Assembly: GCA_031002005.1 (NCBI GenBank)
Contig: CM061914.1
Span: 14,556,148-14,620,147, forward strand
DNA length: 64,000 bases
Direction of reading: 5' to 3'
DNA from: Vandiemenella viatica
Taxonomy: Eukaryota > Arthropoda > Insecta > Orthoptera > Morabidae
This document shows, in pieces, positions 47,996 through 59,945 of the stretch. The position numbers and the translations under genes were made by a program. Each line of letters begins with the position of its first letter. The first letter of the stretch is position 1. The notes below the pieces were generated by a model. It saw only the letters and a list, made by a program, of their open reading frames with translations. It was not told the origin of the DNA and did no database searches.

Positions 47996-48540
47996 TATAT
48001 ATGATAATAATTGAACTGACAAATTTCTGCATGAATTTATTGCAAAAAAAGTGCGGTGAACTTGGACTGGTGACACAGCACAGCATCACTTTCAGACAAG
48101 GATTCACTGTCCAACATATGCATGGTTTGTGGAAACCTGGTGTTTGTTTGAAGAAAAATGAATTGAGTATCCTTCAGTGTCAGCAGCAAAAGTAGACCTG
48201 GCCATAGAATCTTTTCAATGGAAATTGACATATAATCTTCTGGTGTTTATTTCCTCTATCCATAACTGATTCATGTTCAAAGGTGCTGCAATGTGTCTTG
48301 AGAGAAATGGACTGCCTTGTAGATGTATGCAGAGTGACAACATGTACATATATATCAAGCATTTGTAGTACACGAAAGAAACTGTGTCTAGGGAGCATCC
48401 AAATCACGAAGTTTAATATTCGTATCACTGTGTAGAAAACTGTAGAAAAAAGTATGTTAGCAGGAACAGGATATGCGACTTTAAGTTATCTGTTGACTGT
48501 AAGCATTTACTTTAACACTGTGACTATTCAATGTGTTTAG
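47996..48540 (+). other. FAS intron end
   Basis: Unique-looking sequence with a 99-codon ORF (47896-48195) that begins inside the satellite and is not supported as coding. Acceptor TTTAG at 48536-48540. Confidence 0.6.
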
Positions 48541-48674
48541 ATACATGGCCGCTGGGAAGCACGTCGGCAAGGTTCTTGTGCAGATACGTGAAGAGACAGC
48601 ACCTCCAGGTCCACAGTTAATGCCTGCACATCCAAGGTTTTACTGTAACAGTTACCACACATACATCATAATTG
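48541..48674 (+). CDS. FASN: Fatty acid synthase, exon: ER/KR junction
   Basis: 134 bp, enters in phase 2, leaves in phase 1. With the split arginine the peptide is RYMAAGKHVGKVLVQIREE, then FYCNSYHTYIIIG. YMAAGKHVGKV is the closing helix/strand of the enoyl reductase; YHTYIIIG begins the ketoreductase, whose first strand leads into the GGLGGFG loop encoded at 53050. Donor GTAAGT at 48675. Distance to the next exon is 4.4 kb. Confidence 0.93.
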
Positions 48675-49091
48675 GTAAGTAATTCTTAAATATGTGTTCT
48701 TAAGTTCTCTTTCTTAGTTTCTCCTAATATAAGGGTTAAATTTCACAAAAAGTAATTTATGTAGCTCACCATTGTAAAATTCATCTTGTAATCAATAAAT
48801 AAGTGGTGTAAATGACAAAAATAGATATGAATTTTCTGATTTAAACTGTATTCTGCATGTCTATCCTTATTTTGTATACCATATTTTAAGCTTTTGAAAA
48901 TGAGGTTTATCCCAATGATTTCATTCAAATTAATATCACATTTCCTGTAACTTCCCTTCAATTTTTCCCCCTTTTAGGTTTTGATGATGGTAGATTGTTA
49001 GCAGAATCAGTATATCTGACAGAGGTTACCTGTAAAAAAACTGGATTTTACATGTATCATTATTACTCAAATTTCTCATAAAGCTGATATA
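48675..49091 (+). other. FAS intron before the Tc1/mariner-like element
   Basis: AT-rich. A TTTTAG-GTTTTGATG stretch at 48974-48990 imitates an acceptor but no FAS-like peptide follows. Confidence 0.6.
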
Positions 49092-50401
49092 CAGGGTGCG
49101 GCAGCATAACTTCCTTTTTTTAAATGCGCGCCATTCTGTCCGTTGATATCGTAGTGCAGCGCTAGTGGTCTCGTTCGATAGGCCTGACTGTAAAGTTTTA
49201 TCCCGACACAGTTCAGTCACCATCGTGCGTTGGAACAGTGAGGAGCGTGCGATTGCTGTTGAGGCCTACTTTTCGAGCGGATGTTCTGTGATCACAACAC
49301 AGCGCGCTTATCGGAATCGCTTTAATTTCACCCCGTTGGCCCCTGTCCCGGTTCGGAAATCAATTGTTACGTGGGTCTCTACGTTCAGACAAACTGGAGG
49401 TGCGACAAGAAGAACTGGAGGCCCTGGGCCCATTAGATCACATGAGAAAATTGAGGCAGTGAGAGCTTCAATGTTGCTATCACCACGGCGCGGCGTTCTG
49501 CTCGCAAACATGCATCTGCCTTTGGTATTTTTGATCGTTCTGTGAGGAGAATTCTTCATGATAATCTTCATTTCCATCCATACAACATGGCGACTGTGCA
49601 GGAACTTTCTGAACGTAACTTCAATTCTCGGAGGAACGCGTGTGAGGTTCTTCTGGAAGACGTTCCTGAGGACGCTATTGTTTTTTTAGTGATGAAGCCC
49701 ATTTTCATTTGTGTGGATCCATCAACAAACAAAACATGCGCTACTGGGCTGACTCCAATCCTCGACAAATGCATCAAAGGCCTTTGCATTAACCTAAAGT
49801 CACAGTGTGGTGTGCAATTTCCTCAGGTGGAATTATTGGTCCCTGGTTCTTTGAGGAAAATGAAGCCACAGTGACAGTGAATTCGGACCGGTATGTAAAC
49901 ATGTTACAGGATTTTTTTTCCAATGGCTAGATGAGTTGGACTGAGGGGACACTTGGTTGCAACAAGACGGTGCAACTGCACACACTTCAAGAGCATCGAC
50001 GGCTGTTTTGAGGGAACACTTCCCAGAGTGCCTCATCTCAATTAGGGGCGATTTGGAGTGGCCGGTCCGCTCTCCCGATTTGATTTTTTTCTATAGGGTT
50101 TTTTGAAATCCTGTGTTTATGTGAACCGTCTAAGGACCCTACAAGATTTGAATACCAACATCAAGGAAGAAATTGCCAACAAAACGCCTGCTAGGTGGCA
50201 GGAGTCATGACAAACAACAGAAATCGGTTTACTCAGTGTATGGAGAATGGGGGACGTCACCTACATAATTTTATCTTCAAAACTAAGTAAAACAAAACTT
50301 TATGTATGTGCCTACATTATAAAAAACAAATAAAAATTTTCTGATTCATACAATGGGTTTTATTAAGTTTTGAAAAAAGGAAGTTACGCTGCCGCACCCT
50401 G
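49092..50401 (+). mobile_element. Tc1/mariner-superfamily transposon, 1310 bp
   Basis: Both ends start CAGGGTGCGGCAGC, then RTAACTTCCTTTTTT, as inverted repeats of about 28 bp. TA lies on each side (49090-49091, 50402-50403). The interior encodes a damaged transposase. Confidence 0.92.
49165..50290 (+). pseudogene. Tc1/mariner-like transposase, broken
   Basis: Frame one (49165-49545) has the N-terminal helix-turn-helix region: VRWNSEERAIAVEAYFSSGC and KSIVTWVSTFRQTG. A shift near 49500 leads to 49542-49874 with VRRILHDNLHFHPY-type sequence (partly in the other frame) and LSERNFNSRRNACEVLLEDV. Downstream of a further shift are QQDGATAHTSR (49960-49990), WPVRSPD-like and FLKSCVYVN-like segments, the DDE catalytic region. 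Several frameshifts and stops prevent a full protein. Confidence 0.82.
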
Positions 50402-51990
50402 TACTTTTCTGCATAACAGTGAAAAACATTTATGAAATGTGAACTGTATTTTTTAGTGTAAGACTAGCTTTTCTTGGGTAACTAGCCAAGTCAGTCTATC
50501 GATGAAACAACTTCCAAACTGAATACGATCTATGTGGTTTAAATCACGATTAAAACTAATATTACGTGTCATAACGTAAGTTGTTAAGATTTATTTTTAG
50601 CATCGTTCGCTTACATTGAGGTAATTATTTCAACCGTGTGTAAATTTTGTTATCCCTTAAAATATAGATTTTCATCACAGATAGTAAAAAAAAAAAACAC
50701 GATCTTAGAACATGTGAAGAATTTGGATCCAGTTCTTATCGCGATGCATAATGACACTGAAATGTGATACAGCTAATATATTAATTCGCATGTGATTGAA
50801 GCTTTGATTTTCTAGCGACAATATTAGTGGAGATTGTGGTAGACTGAAATGCAACCTGGACCAAGTCAACAACAAACCTTTTGCTACATCACAAGGAATA
50901 AGAAATTACAGTACATTGAGCTTTATTTTACAACAATTCTATTTAGCTAAGTAACTAAAAAGAAATTAATTCCCATAACACTCCATTAAACCCACCATTT
51001 TTGATGGGCTTTGTGGCTAATATATAAAATAAAAGTTCTGACAAAATTGATATAATCATTAATGATCTGATGTGACATTATTTTAATTTTTGCTGTATTA
51101 ATACTTTCAAATCATGCTAAACTCCTTTGTTATTTGCGAAAACAGTCTTTGGTATGTATTAATTTTACTTTAAAAATTGTATAATGGTGACAATGAAACT
51201 GAGTTAGGATAGGGAAAAAATAACCCATCACTGAAGGCAGGAGGGACAGATGAACATAAGAAAATAGAAAAAAAAAACAACAACAAACAAACACACTACA
51301 CAATATTTTGGCTTTTAGCCTTAATCATGTTGGAGGTGAGACTTATGGCAGGGGGAAGATGTAGGGGTGAGGTCCCTCTTGCCTTGCTGCACATGGTTTT
51401 TGTCTCCTGAAACTTTATAGACTTTCAGCAGATGTGGTGCCAAGGTGTTCCACAACACTGCACTAGGTTTTGGAGTTGCTCCTAATTTCTGGACTAGCAC
51501 ACAAGCTTTCCTGCTAGAATGGATAAAACACATTGATGCTGTTTTTCCTTGCCAGATATTTCTCCTGGAATTGTTTAGGACCTGTAGGAGCCTTTTGTCC
51601 ATGTCATGATTATCTGTGTTCTTAAACCGCATAAACAGAGCTTCATCTTATGATTCCAACCTGGTAAATAACCGTTTCAGTAACCATTAGTAATACTGTG
51701 TTTGGAAGTTTTGTTTGGTAGTTTTCTGGCTTAGCAGGAATGGCTCCAACTAGGTTGTCTTGGAATATGTCCCAACTGGAATGTGAAAATTCCAGTATAG
51801 TACAGGGGCCACATTGTTGTCGGTGACAAACAAGCCATTTTTCACGAGAACTGGGTGGTGTTGGTGAGAAATCATGTTGCACAACTCTGCACCGTCTCCA
51901 GAGAGCTTGAGAAGGTCTGGTTGGACACTAGACACAAGTCAGGAGTAGATTAAATGCTCCAGGCTGCTGATCTAAAGATGCCTTTTACCT
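50402..51990 (+). other. FAS intron, mostly empty
   Basis: 50402-51300 is AT-rich with nothing recognised. 51321-51935 has minus-strand open frames (103, 79 and 61 codons) with no family I know; they may belong to the LINE remnant at 52300-52850, from which the SINE separates them. Confidence 0.45.
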
Positions 51991-52002
51991 CGACATAATA
52001 GA

Positions 52003-52235
52003 TTTTTTTTTGTTTTTAACTGCTTTACGTCTCTTTTTAACATTGAGGTCTTTAGAGACGGGAAAGGATGGGGGGCAAGGATGGGGGCAAGGAATGTGAA
52101 GGAATTCGGCCATAGCCTTTTTGAAGGAAGCATCCCGGCATTTGCCTGGAGTGATTTGGGGAAACCATGGGAAACCCAAATCTGGATGCCCGGACGGGGA
52201 TTCGAACCGCCGTCCTCCCGAATACGAGGCGAGAA
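52003..52235 (-). mobile_element. tRNA-derived SINE, 233 bp, with 12-bp target duplication
   Basis: Flanked by CGACATAATAGA at 51991-52002 and 52236-52247. On the minus strand it begins with a tRNA-like head that includes GGTTCGAATCCCC, a good RNA polymerase III B box (near 52196-52208). Then comes a unique body, and it ends in an A-rich tail (52003-52017). It inserted into a degraded LINE. The body resembles SINEs I associate with orthopteran genomes (from memory, not checked). Confidence 0.88.
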
Positions 52236-52299
52236 CGACATAATAGAAAGGCTTACAACATTATGTTACATCCAGTCACTGAGCTTGCAGCCATCTTAA

Positions 52300-52850
52300 T
52301 CTTCTGCCGCACATCCCTAGTCAGTAATGTGGTTGTTAATGTGCTGCGTGCAATACTGGAGGTAGTACAGAGAGCATTTGCTAGGTGGTTTATAGACGTT
52401 AGCCATTTTCCCATTACCTATTTGAACCACCAGTGTCATAATGTCATCCATGTTCTCCTTAGGTACCAACATCACTTCTGTTAGGTCACAGGAAGCATAT
52501 GTTGATTCTTCCTGCTAAGGCATAACATGAAATTTTTCCTGTGAGATGAATATCGAGTTCATCTCACATACCTGTTTCCTGCAATGCAGCCACATAAACT
52601 TTATCATTCAACAGGATCTTTGATAGCACATCACATGTTTAGCTGTAAGATTTGGAGATGACTGACTGGTCCTTGGAAAAGGCCATTCCTTCTCAGGGTG
52701 CTATTCTCTCCTTTTCCTATATTCAGAATTACGCCTTTTGCAAGAATTAGCCCGAGTGTTTTGTTACACTCAGTTTCCAGGGGCAGTTGTTGATGCCTGG
52801 ATCACAAGGCATTACAATTGTCATCCATGTAACATCCTTATTCAACCACT
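52300..52850 (-). mobile_element. LINE endonuclease remnant (minus strand)
   Basis: Minus-strand reading shows KVYVAALQETGM (about 52600-52565), then ISCYALAGRIN, and later TIYKPPSKC-like coding. These fit the start of an APE-type endonuclease (ALQET motif) of a jockey/CR1-group LINE. Stops occur throughout. Confidence 0.6.
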
Positions 52851-53049
52851 AGTCTGAGGCGAAGTGTACTAAAGATTTCAAATGCTTTGATCACAGTCCA
52901 TCATCACAAAGTGAGCATGAAAATAATTGGGAAATCATACAAGTGGCAGATACTAGCTTAGATTAGAACTGTTGTATTTTAAACATAGGCTAATGCATTA
53001 CAAAAGTTGTATATAAAATACATTTTTATTAAATTCAATGTTGCAACAG

Positions 53050-53297
53050 GTGGCTTGGGAGGCTTTGGCCTCGAGCTTGCCGACTGGTTGGTGCTTCGAG
53101 GTGCAAGAAATTTGATACTGACGTCAAGGTTTGGAATCCGTAATGGGTACCAGAGCAGTCGGGTGCGCCTGTGGCGTTCTTATGGAGTCAGAGTTAATGT
53201 GACGACTGTAGACGTGACAGCAAGAGAAGGTGTACGCACACTGCTCTCAGATGCCGGAAGCCTTGGGGCAGTTGCTGCCATTTTTAATTTGGCAGTG
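53050..53297 (+). CDS. FASN: Fatty acid synthase, exon: ketoreductase NADPH-binding fold
   Basis: 248 bp, enters in phase 1, leaves in phase 0, between CAACAG and [26 protein letters not shown] is the glycine-rich nucleotide loop and following helix of the beta-ketoacyl reductase, and [19 protein letters not shown] matches the adjacent region. [17 protein letters not shown] and [11 protein letters not shown] follow, as in animal FAS. The domain reduces the 3-keto group to a hydroxyl with NADPH. The open frame before 53050 (from 53007) is intronic. Confidence 0.95.
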
Positions 53298-53617
53298 GTA
53301 AGATTCGTTTGAGCTTCAAATCAATGTAACACTCATAATATACATTTATCAAAACATCTCCATCAAACTAAAAGAATGAAACATACTTTATAACTAAGCT
53401 CAATATTACAAAAGTGTGTCTTACAGGAATTAAAGCTCTCCTTGTGCACAATTCAAAATAAAAATTACTGTAACCAAACTTTTCTATGACATAGGGGAAA
53501 AAGAACAAAATCAAGTTCATAGATCAAATAAATTCTTTATTTTATTTAACACCCCGCAGGCTAATGATATGTTAAAGATGAAAGAAGACTCATCAATTTT
53601 TTTTTTGGGTATACCAA
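53298..53617 (+). other. FAS intron before the Helitron-like element
   Basis: AT-rich with a T run near 53597-53606; no features. Confidence 0.6.
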
Positions 53618-54562
53618 TCTTATTTATATATAAAAATAGTCGTGTTTTTCCCTATATTTCACTTTTCAGCCACCAATACATAACAAAGATCACTGGGGTT
53701 TGTGTGAGGAAATAGCATGTAGTTTCCTATTGTGCACAACATTTGCCGAATGCCGATACCTGTGGGAATATAGAAGATATGATGATTAAAGTTGGTCAAT
53801 GCAGGGCGTTATCATATTTGGACCAAAAATTTGTCTCCTTATACTTCTCTTTCCAGACACAAATACATAGGATGGACCATTGATGTTTGTGTGTGTTAGT
53901 AGCAGTGAATCTCCCATCGTGCACTATGGTGGTTAAATGTCGGTAGCTATGTAGGTGTGGGAGATATGGTGGTTGAAAGTGGCCGATCAAGGATATTTTC
54001 GTATTTTGACCAAAGACATTTGTTTCCGCATATGTCCATTTTCTTCCACAACTACATAGCATAGACCATTGGTGTTTGTGTGTGGTAGTAGAATCATATC
54101 TCCTATCGTTCACAATGGTGGTTATATGTCAGTAGCTATGGAGGTGTGGGAGATATGGGGATTGAAAGTGGTTGACTTGCGGCAATTTCATATTTTTGAC
54201 AAAGAAGCTTGTGTCTTGGTGTATCGCTTTTTAGCAAAAACTATATATCGCAGATCACTGGAATTTGTGTGTGGTAGTAACACAGAGTCCCTTTCGATCA
54301 CAACATTGGCCGAATTTCAATAACTGTTGCAGTGTGGGAGATACGGTGGTTGATAGTGGCCGATCAAGGATATTTTCGTATTTCGACCAAAGACGTGTGT
54401 CCGCAAATTTTACCTTGCTGTCTGAACAACATAGCGCAGATGACTGACGTTTGTGTGTGGTAATAGCATCAAGTCTTCCATTGTGCACTATGGTGGTTAG
54501 ATGTCAGTAGCTGTCAATCCAAATTCTTTACAAACACGAACGAAGTTGCGGTTACCAGCTAG
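53618..54562 (+). mobile_element. Helitron-like non-autonomous element with five internal repeats
   Basis: Starts TCTTATTTATATATAAAAAT directly after an A and ends CAGCTAG directly before a T, the Helitron termini and A/T target. The interior is about five units of roughly 187 bp, each with a TTTGTGTGTGG-type block (near 53697, 53885, 54075, 54262, 54452), a GTGCACAAT block and GTGGGAGATATGGTGG. The last 60 bp match the inverted copy at 43819-43880. No ORF of interest. Confidence 0.75.
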
Positions 54563-54736
54563 TAACTTAAAAAAAGTTAATCTATCTTATGATCTCTCAA
54601 AATAGCATTGTATGATGCTAAGTTTCCTAGTATGAGCAAACAATTTTTGTCATTAATTATAATATTTGCATAATGCAGTATACTGCTTTACAGATAGAAT
54701 GCTTCTACTAATTTATTTTTTCTCTGTAACTTACAG

Positions 54737-55061
54737 GATCTCCGTGATGCGCTGTTTGAGGATCAAACCAATCAGTCATTCTTCCTCTCAGCAAAACCAA
54801 AAGCTATTGCTACTCAGCTCTTGGACCAGGAGTCGAGGACAATGTGCCCCAAATTAAAACACTTTGTTGTATTCTCTAGCGTGTCTTGTGGTCGAGGAAA
54901 TGCAGGCCAAACAAATTACGGCTGGAGCAACTCGGTGATGGAGAGAGTCTGTGAAGCTCGTGCTGCTGCAGGACTTCCTGGGTTAGCTATACAATGGGGA
55001 GCCATAGGTGAAGTAGGGCTAGTAGCTGACATGAGTGAAGATAATGTTGAGATTGTTATTG
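54737..55061 (+). CDS. FASN: Fatty acid synthase, exon: ketoreductase catalytic part
   Basis: 325 bp, phase 0 to phase 1, between TTACAG and GTGAGT. DLRDALFEDQTNQSFFLSAK, then FVVFSSVSCGRGNAGQTNYG at residues 43-62 with the catalytic serine (FSS, about 47-48) and tyrosine (61) of short-chain-dehydrogenase type ketoreductases, then WSNSVMERVCEARAAAGLPG and AIQWGAIGEVG. All are conserved blocks of animal FAS. At the join with the previous exon the protein reads NLAV-DLRDAL where most FAS have NLAVVLRDAL, a Val/Asp difference at the exon edge. The small stretch 54563-54736 is plain intron. Confidence 0.95.
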
Positions 55062-56149
55062 GTGAGTATATAGTACATTCATAGAAAGTTTTGCTTAAAT
55101 CCATAAAATGTAATTAGCTCTTTTTAAACTCCCACAGATTATTTTCATATTCCATCACTAATTATCACAGTGAACTAACAAAACCAAATATTTCCATTGT
55201 TACATGGGTCAAAAAACAATTTTATTAATTATCATACTGTATCAAAAAATTCTACCTATACTGCCACATGATTGATACCATACCAGTCAAATGAACAATT
55301 TTTTCCCTGAAATACAAGTTACAAGTTAATGCTGTCCCCACAAATCCTAGCTTGTAAGAATACATTCTAATTGCTTTCTGCAATCTTTTGGTAAAGGATT
55401 TGGTAAGAGATAGTTTAAGAAATATAACACAATACAAACACATTATACATAGCAAGATGGTAAAACCTTTTTTTCTTTGGTATGAACTGTATTTACAGAA
55501 TTAGCTGTTTCTAAGTTTTTAAATGCCACAAGAATAATTAAAATATTTCATTTAACATTTACCATGACTCGAGGATGTAATGTAATAGTCTGTTGGTCGC
55601 AAGCTCCAATGTTAGACGGTTTATTAAGCCCTTTAGGAAAATGATGGATACATCAGGGATGAAATCCATTATCCATTCATTGTGTATTTGAAGAGGAGTG
55701 ATCCAAGATATGGAACAGGTCCTGGTGAATGCCACAGAATGGATGAGGTGTAGCCAGATTGTGGCACTTGTTGGCACCATTAATGCTTGCTGCCTTGAGT
55801 TGGAGGTTATTCTTACCACTTTCCAGTGGCATTCTGAGAGGGTGAACTCCATCGCCAATGGCCACAAGATTTTGACAGAGCAGCATCGTCAACAGAGATG
55901 GCTGTGGCACTCTGATTTGGATCTTTGTTGAGGAGATGTTCCAGAGGCTACAGCACTTCTTTTATGAATTTGGCTGCAGATTCCTCAATCTTCACCCAGT
56001 GTTGTATAGGGCTGCCTCGAATAGATCAGGTGTGCACTACACGTATGAATCAGCTACATAGGTGGCAGGGGTCATGTGAAGTGTACTGAAAGTTTTTTTT
56101 AGCGAGGAAGACCCGGAACCTGAAATATACTTGTGGACACCCCAAATGT
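55062..56149 (+). other. FAS intron, possible LINE 5' sequence
   Basis: AT-rich to 55560. From 55698 an open frame of 77 codons (plus strand) precedes the LINE endonuclease and may be the end of its ORF1, but no domain is recognisable. Confidence 0.4.
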
Positions 56150-57493
56150 TAAAAGTAGCTTAACAGAATTGCAGCAGTTAAAAGTGCTCTTGGTTAACTG
56201 TAGAAGTGTATGTAACAAATAGCCTGAATTAGAAAGCATTATTAGTAACACAGAAGATTTTGTAATGGGTTCAGAGAGCTGGTTTAAACTGGACATAAGG
56301 TTCTGCAGAAATTTTTCATAACACCATGGAAATTTTTGCAAAGATAGATTGTATTTACTTGGAGGTTATGTATTTATAGCTGTTAGTAAATACCTCTCAT
56401 TTAATAAAATAGACTTTTATATAGTATATGAAATCATATGGATTAAGCTCAAAGTAGACAGGACAAAACTTGTGATAGGAACCTTCTATCATCCATCAGT
56501 TGTGGGCACAGTTATTGCCAAACTATTGAGGAATGGTGTAAAGAATATAGCTTGTCAATTTTAGGATCATGCAATATTACTAGGAGTTGACTTCAACTTG
56601 CTGTATATCAACTTCACTAATTATGTTAACATTTCTGGTGGCAGGGATAAAACAGCTTGTGAAATCATTCTTAGCCTGTTCTTGGATCATCACCTTGAGC
56701 AGCTCATTTTTGAACAAACACAGTTCTGTAACACTAACAAAAACATTTTAGATCGTATCATTTCAAAGTGTCAGCATTATTCACAGAAATTTCAACAACC
56801 ACAGAAATGTGTCATCACAAAAAGGTAACAGTGAAATCAATAACTGAGTAAAAAAAGAAAAAAAAAAGAGAATTGTTTACACATTCAAAAAGAATTCAAA
56901 GGAGTGTTTTAGAATATACTTGAGAGATAATCACCATACCTTGGAAGAAACAAGAGTCACGGTTGAAGAGATGTGCATCAATTCATATGTTTAGTAAGAA
57001 AGGTGCGGATACACATATAATGAAAATGATACCCTATGATATACACATGAAGTTAAAAGAGTACTAAAAAAACAAAGGAGGATAAACACATGCTCAAGGA
57101 CGAGATATAATAGTGACTTGGAAAACTTGGATGAGTGATGCATGAGGTCTTTAATTATATCCATTGCAATTCACCAGCTCATGGAAAACCCAAACAAATT
57201 TTGATTATACACAGAATAGGTCAGTACTAATGCTAGATGGACATGAAGTTAATGACAGCCACAAATAGGCTTCTGTATTTAATACTGAATTTAAATATTC
57301 ATTTACTGGCAAAAAATTTGATAACATACACATTTTTTAACAGTGTGTGGAATTAGATTTGGATTTTATCACAAACAGATAGTGCAGGTATTGTAAATCA
57401 ATTAAAAGCTCCTGAAGTGGGAGAAAGCATCAGGTTCCAATAGTATCCTAGTAAGAATATGTGATGGAAATGGAACCATTTTTGTTAGATGTA

Positions 57494-58669
57494 CAAGGTT
57501 GGATAAAGTATAAATGTGACTTTTTAAAAAAAATTATTTACCATAGCAAATGAAGCAAGTACATACTGTTTCATAACATAATCTCCTACTTTAGAAATAC
57601 ATTTTTCAAGCGTATCAGAAGCTTTTTGATGCCATCATCGTAAAATAAAGGGTTTCAGTCAGTAGCCAATTGCGCATGAAGTCCTCTGCCTCAAATAGTC
57701 AGCCTCCCACTGCTTCTTTCAGTTGTCCAAGGCGACATGTCAGTCAGGGCTGTAAGTAGGATGATCAAGTGGCAGCTGCAGAGTGGGACCAGGTGTTGTC
57801 ATGAGGAAGAATCACATCTCTTATCAGATGGTCACATCTTTCTTGGTGATAAACAAGTTTAACTTCATCCAAAAGGTTGCAGTAGTATGTTGCACTGATG
57901 GTGCAATGTACGTGCAAAAAAATCGATGAGCAAAATTCCACGACGGACAAAAAATACAGTTGCGAGCACCGTTGTAGCTGCCTTTACTGGGGTGGCCTCA
58001 TTCTTTTTTAGCCACTCCATACTCACTTGTTTTGTCGGGTGAATAGTGGTGGACCGAAGTTTCATCACAGGTAAAGATACAATTTAAAAATATGTCACTT
58101 TCTGCTGCAAACTGTGCCGAGAGTCGTTTATAGATTTGTAAACGTGCCAACTTCTGTTCAACACCCATCGAACAAACACTTTACCAAACCCTAGGTCCTT
58201 TATGATAAATGGCTTGAGTGTTTCAATAACTTATTTCAACCTCACAAGAAATTTCTGAAATTGTCAAACGTCGGTCGCCCTCAGTTAAGTCAGGAATTGT
58301 GCAAATTTTCTGCTCTGTAATGCTCCTCTGTAGACAGCGGGTATTTTTGACCTCTTCACTGCCTTTCACAAATTCCTTATTCCAGGCAAACACACAAATC
58401 CTTGACAGTGTACGATCCCCGAACTGTGACTTTAATCTCTGCAGAGTTTCGATTGGTTTCTCGTGTTCACAAGTGAGAAATTTAGTAATTACACTTTGCG
58501 CAATCAAAGGGAGCAGATCTTGCTCAGACATGGCTGGCTGTACTATTGACTGCACTTGGGAAGGCCAACAATCACTCTCCCCAACAAACATGTGTAGAAG
58601 GACGTGACCATTCGGACCATTACTGCGCGTTCAGTTAACAAAGTCCCATTCATATTTGATCAAAACTCA
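57494..58669 (-). mobile_element. mariner-like element, 1176 bp, nested in the LINE
   Basis: TA on both sides (57492-57493, 58670-58671). Ends align as inverted repeats over 23 bases with some mismatches (CAAGGTTGGATAAAG left, TGAGTTTTGATCAAA on the other strand right). The interior codes for a mariner transposase on the minus strand. Confidence 0.88.
57765..58533 (-). pseudogene. mariner-like transposase, broken
   Basis: The start MSEQDLLPLIAQSVITKFLT (58533 down) and GDRTLSRICVFAWNKEFV-like text form the paired DNA-binding region, with EGDRRLTISEISCEV at the end of the ORF 58223-58591. After frameshifts come TVLATVFFVRRGILLIDF (57865-58068) and VILPHDNTWSHSAAAT (57765-57950), the catalytic DNA block. 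The remainder up to the third acidic residue is degraded. Confidence 0.82.
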
Positions 58670-59342
58670 TATATACGACAAAACCATAGAAGACAAAATT
58701 GCCCAGCTAATTACCATTTTCAAGAAAGGAGATTGAAGGGATCCAAAGAATTTTCAACTCATATATAATATCGGTTTGCAATATAATTATGGAGCATATT
58801 ATATGCTCTAACGTTATGAAGTTTCGAATTGATTATACTGAACCAACACGGATTTCAAAGAATAGGTCTTATTAAACACAATTAGCCCTAATTTCACATG
58901 GTGTTATGAAAGTTATTGATTCAGTTCACTAGTTGAGGCAACTTTTATGAATTTTAGATTGCTTTCGACACTTCACCACACAACTGCCTTTTAGCAATGA
59001 TTCGAATGCACGGTATACTGGACCAGATTTACGAATGAATGAGAGATTTTTCAGCTGGTCAGCGTATGTAGTTTTTGATGGTGAAGCCTCTTCTAATTTA
59101 AATGTTACTTTTGGCGTTCCTCAAGGAAGTGTAATAAGACCAGTTTTTTTCTTAATTTTTATAAATAATCTTGGAGACCATGTTGCTAACAGTTTGGATT
59201 GTTTACTGATGATGCAGTCATTTATAGGGAAGTAAGGTGCTCAGAACTTCAGTGGAATCTGGATGTTATTTTGGAATGGTGCTACTAATCACAGCTTATA
59301 CAAAATTACAAATAGTTCTAAACAATGTGCATAACTAACAAA

Positions 59343-59945
59343 TCACTTGTTGGAGAGAGTTATGAGGGGATGTACGAGAGAAGTCAAGGAATTGGGTTAC
59401 AAAACTTTGGTCAGACCATTGCTCGAATATGGTAGTGTAGTATGGGACCCTCATTTTACGTATCAAATACAGGAGTTGGAGAGGGTGCAAAGAAGGGCTG
59501 CTAGATTTGTTTCTGGAAATTATCGCAGAATGCAATCAGTGACGGATATGATAAAGGAGCTGGAATGGGATTCATTGCAAGACAGGAGGAGGATGAGGAG
59601 GGTCATGGGAGTGTACAGGGCATATACTGGTGATGAGGCATGGAAAGATATTGCAGTAGGTATGAAAAGTAGTGCATGGAAGGGAAAAGATGACCATGAC
59701 CACAAGCTGGCACTCGATTTCAGGCACAAGGGTGTAGGAAGATTCTCTTTTTTAGGTAAGGGTGTCAGGGATTGGAATGAGTTACCAAGAGAAACGATGA
59801 ATAATTTACCGAAAACTTTGAAGGAATTTAAAGAAAAAATTTGTAGAGGGCAAATGTAGGTGGGTGCAGGATAGGGGGAAGATAGCTGTGTAGGGAAATT
59901 GCCACCGGAGCCTGTGCTCCATTGCAATTAAATTAAATTAAAAAA
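59343..59945 (+). mobile_element. LINE family A, 5' truncated, nested in family B
   Basis: About 600 bp ending in (AATTA)-rich and A-rich tail (59925-59953). It interrupts the family B frame: the B protein reads up to TNK at 59342 and resumes near 59955. The ORF it contains is intact to the stop. Confidence 0.82.
59347..59859 (+). pseudogene. LINE family A ORF2 C-terminus
   Basis: 170 open codons with RPLLEYGSVVWDPHF, LERVQRRAARFVSGNY, then GVGRFSFLGKGVRDWNELP and the stop at 59857-59859. The RPLLEY and QRRAARFV blocks follow the reverse transcriptase in CR1-type LINEs. Open, but lacks the polymerase, so not functional. It is a less damaged version of 13357-13632. Confidence 0.85.

Noticed and set aside
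48974..49025. Possible extra FAS exon after TTTTAG
   Set aside because: The peptide has no FAS similarity and the exons at 48541 and 53050 join perfectly without it.
54821..55084. Independent short gene of 87 codons
   Set aside because: It is the ketoreductase exon read through its donor at 55062.
57865..58607. Host gene on the plus strand at 58299-58607
   Set aside because: Antisense of the mariner transposase.
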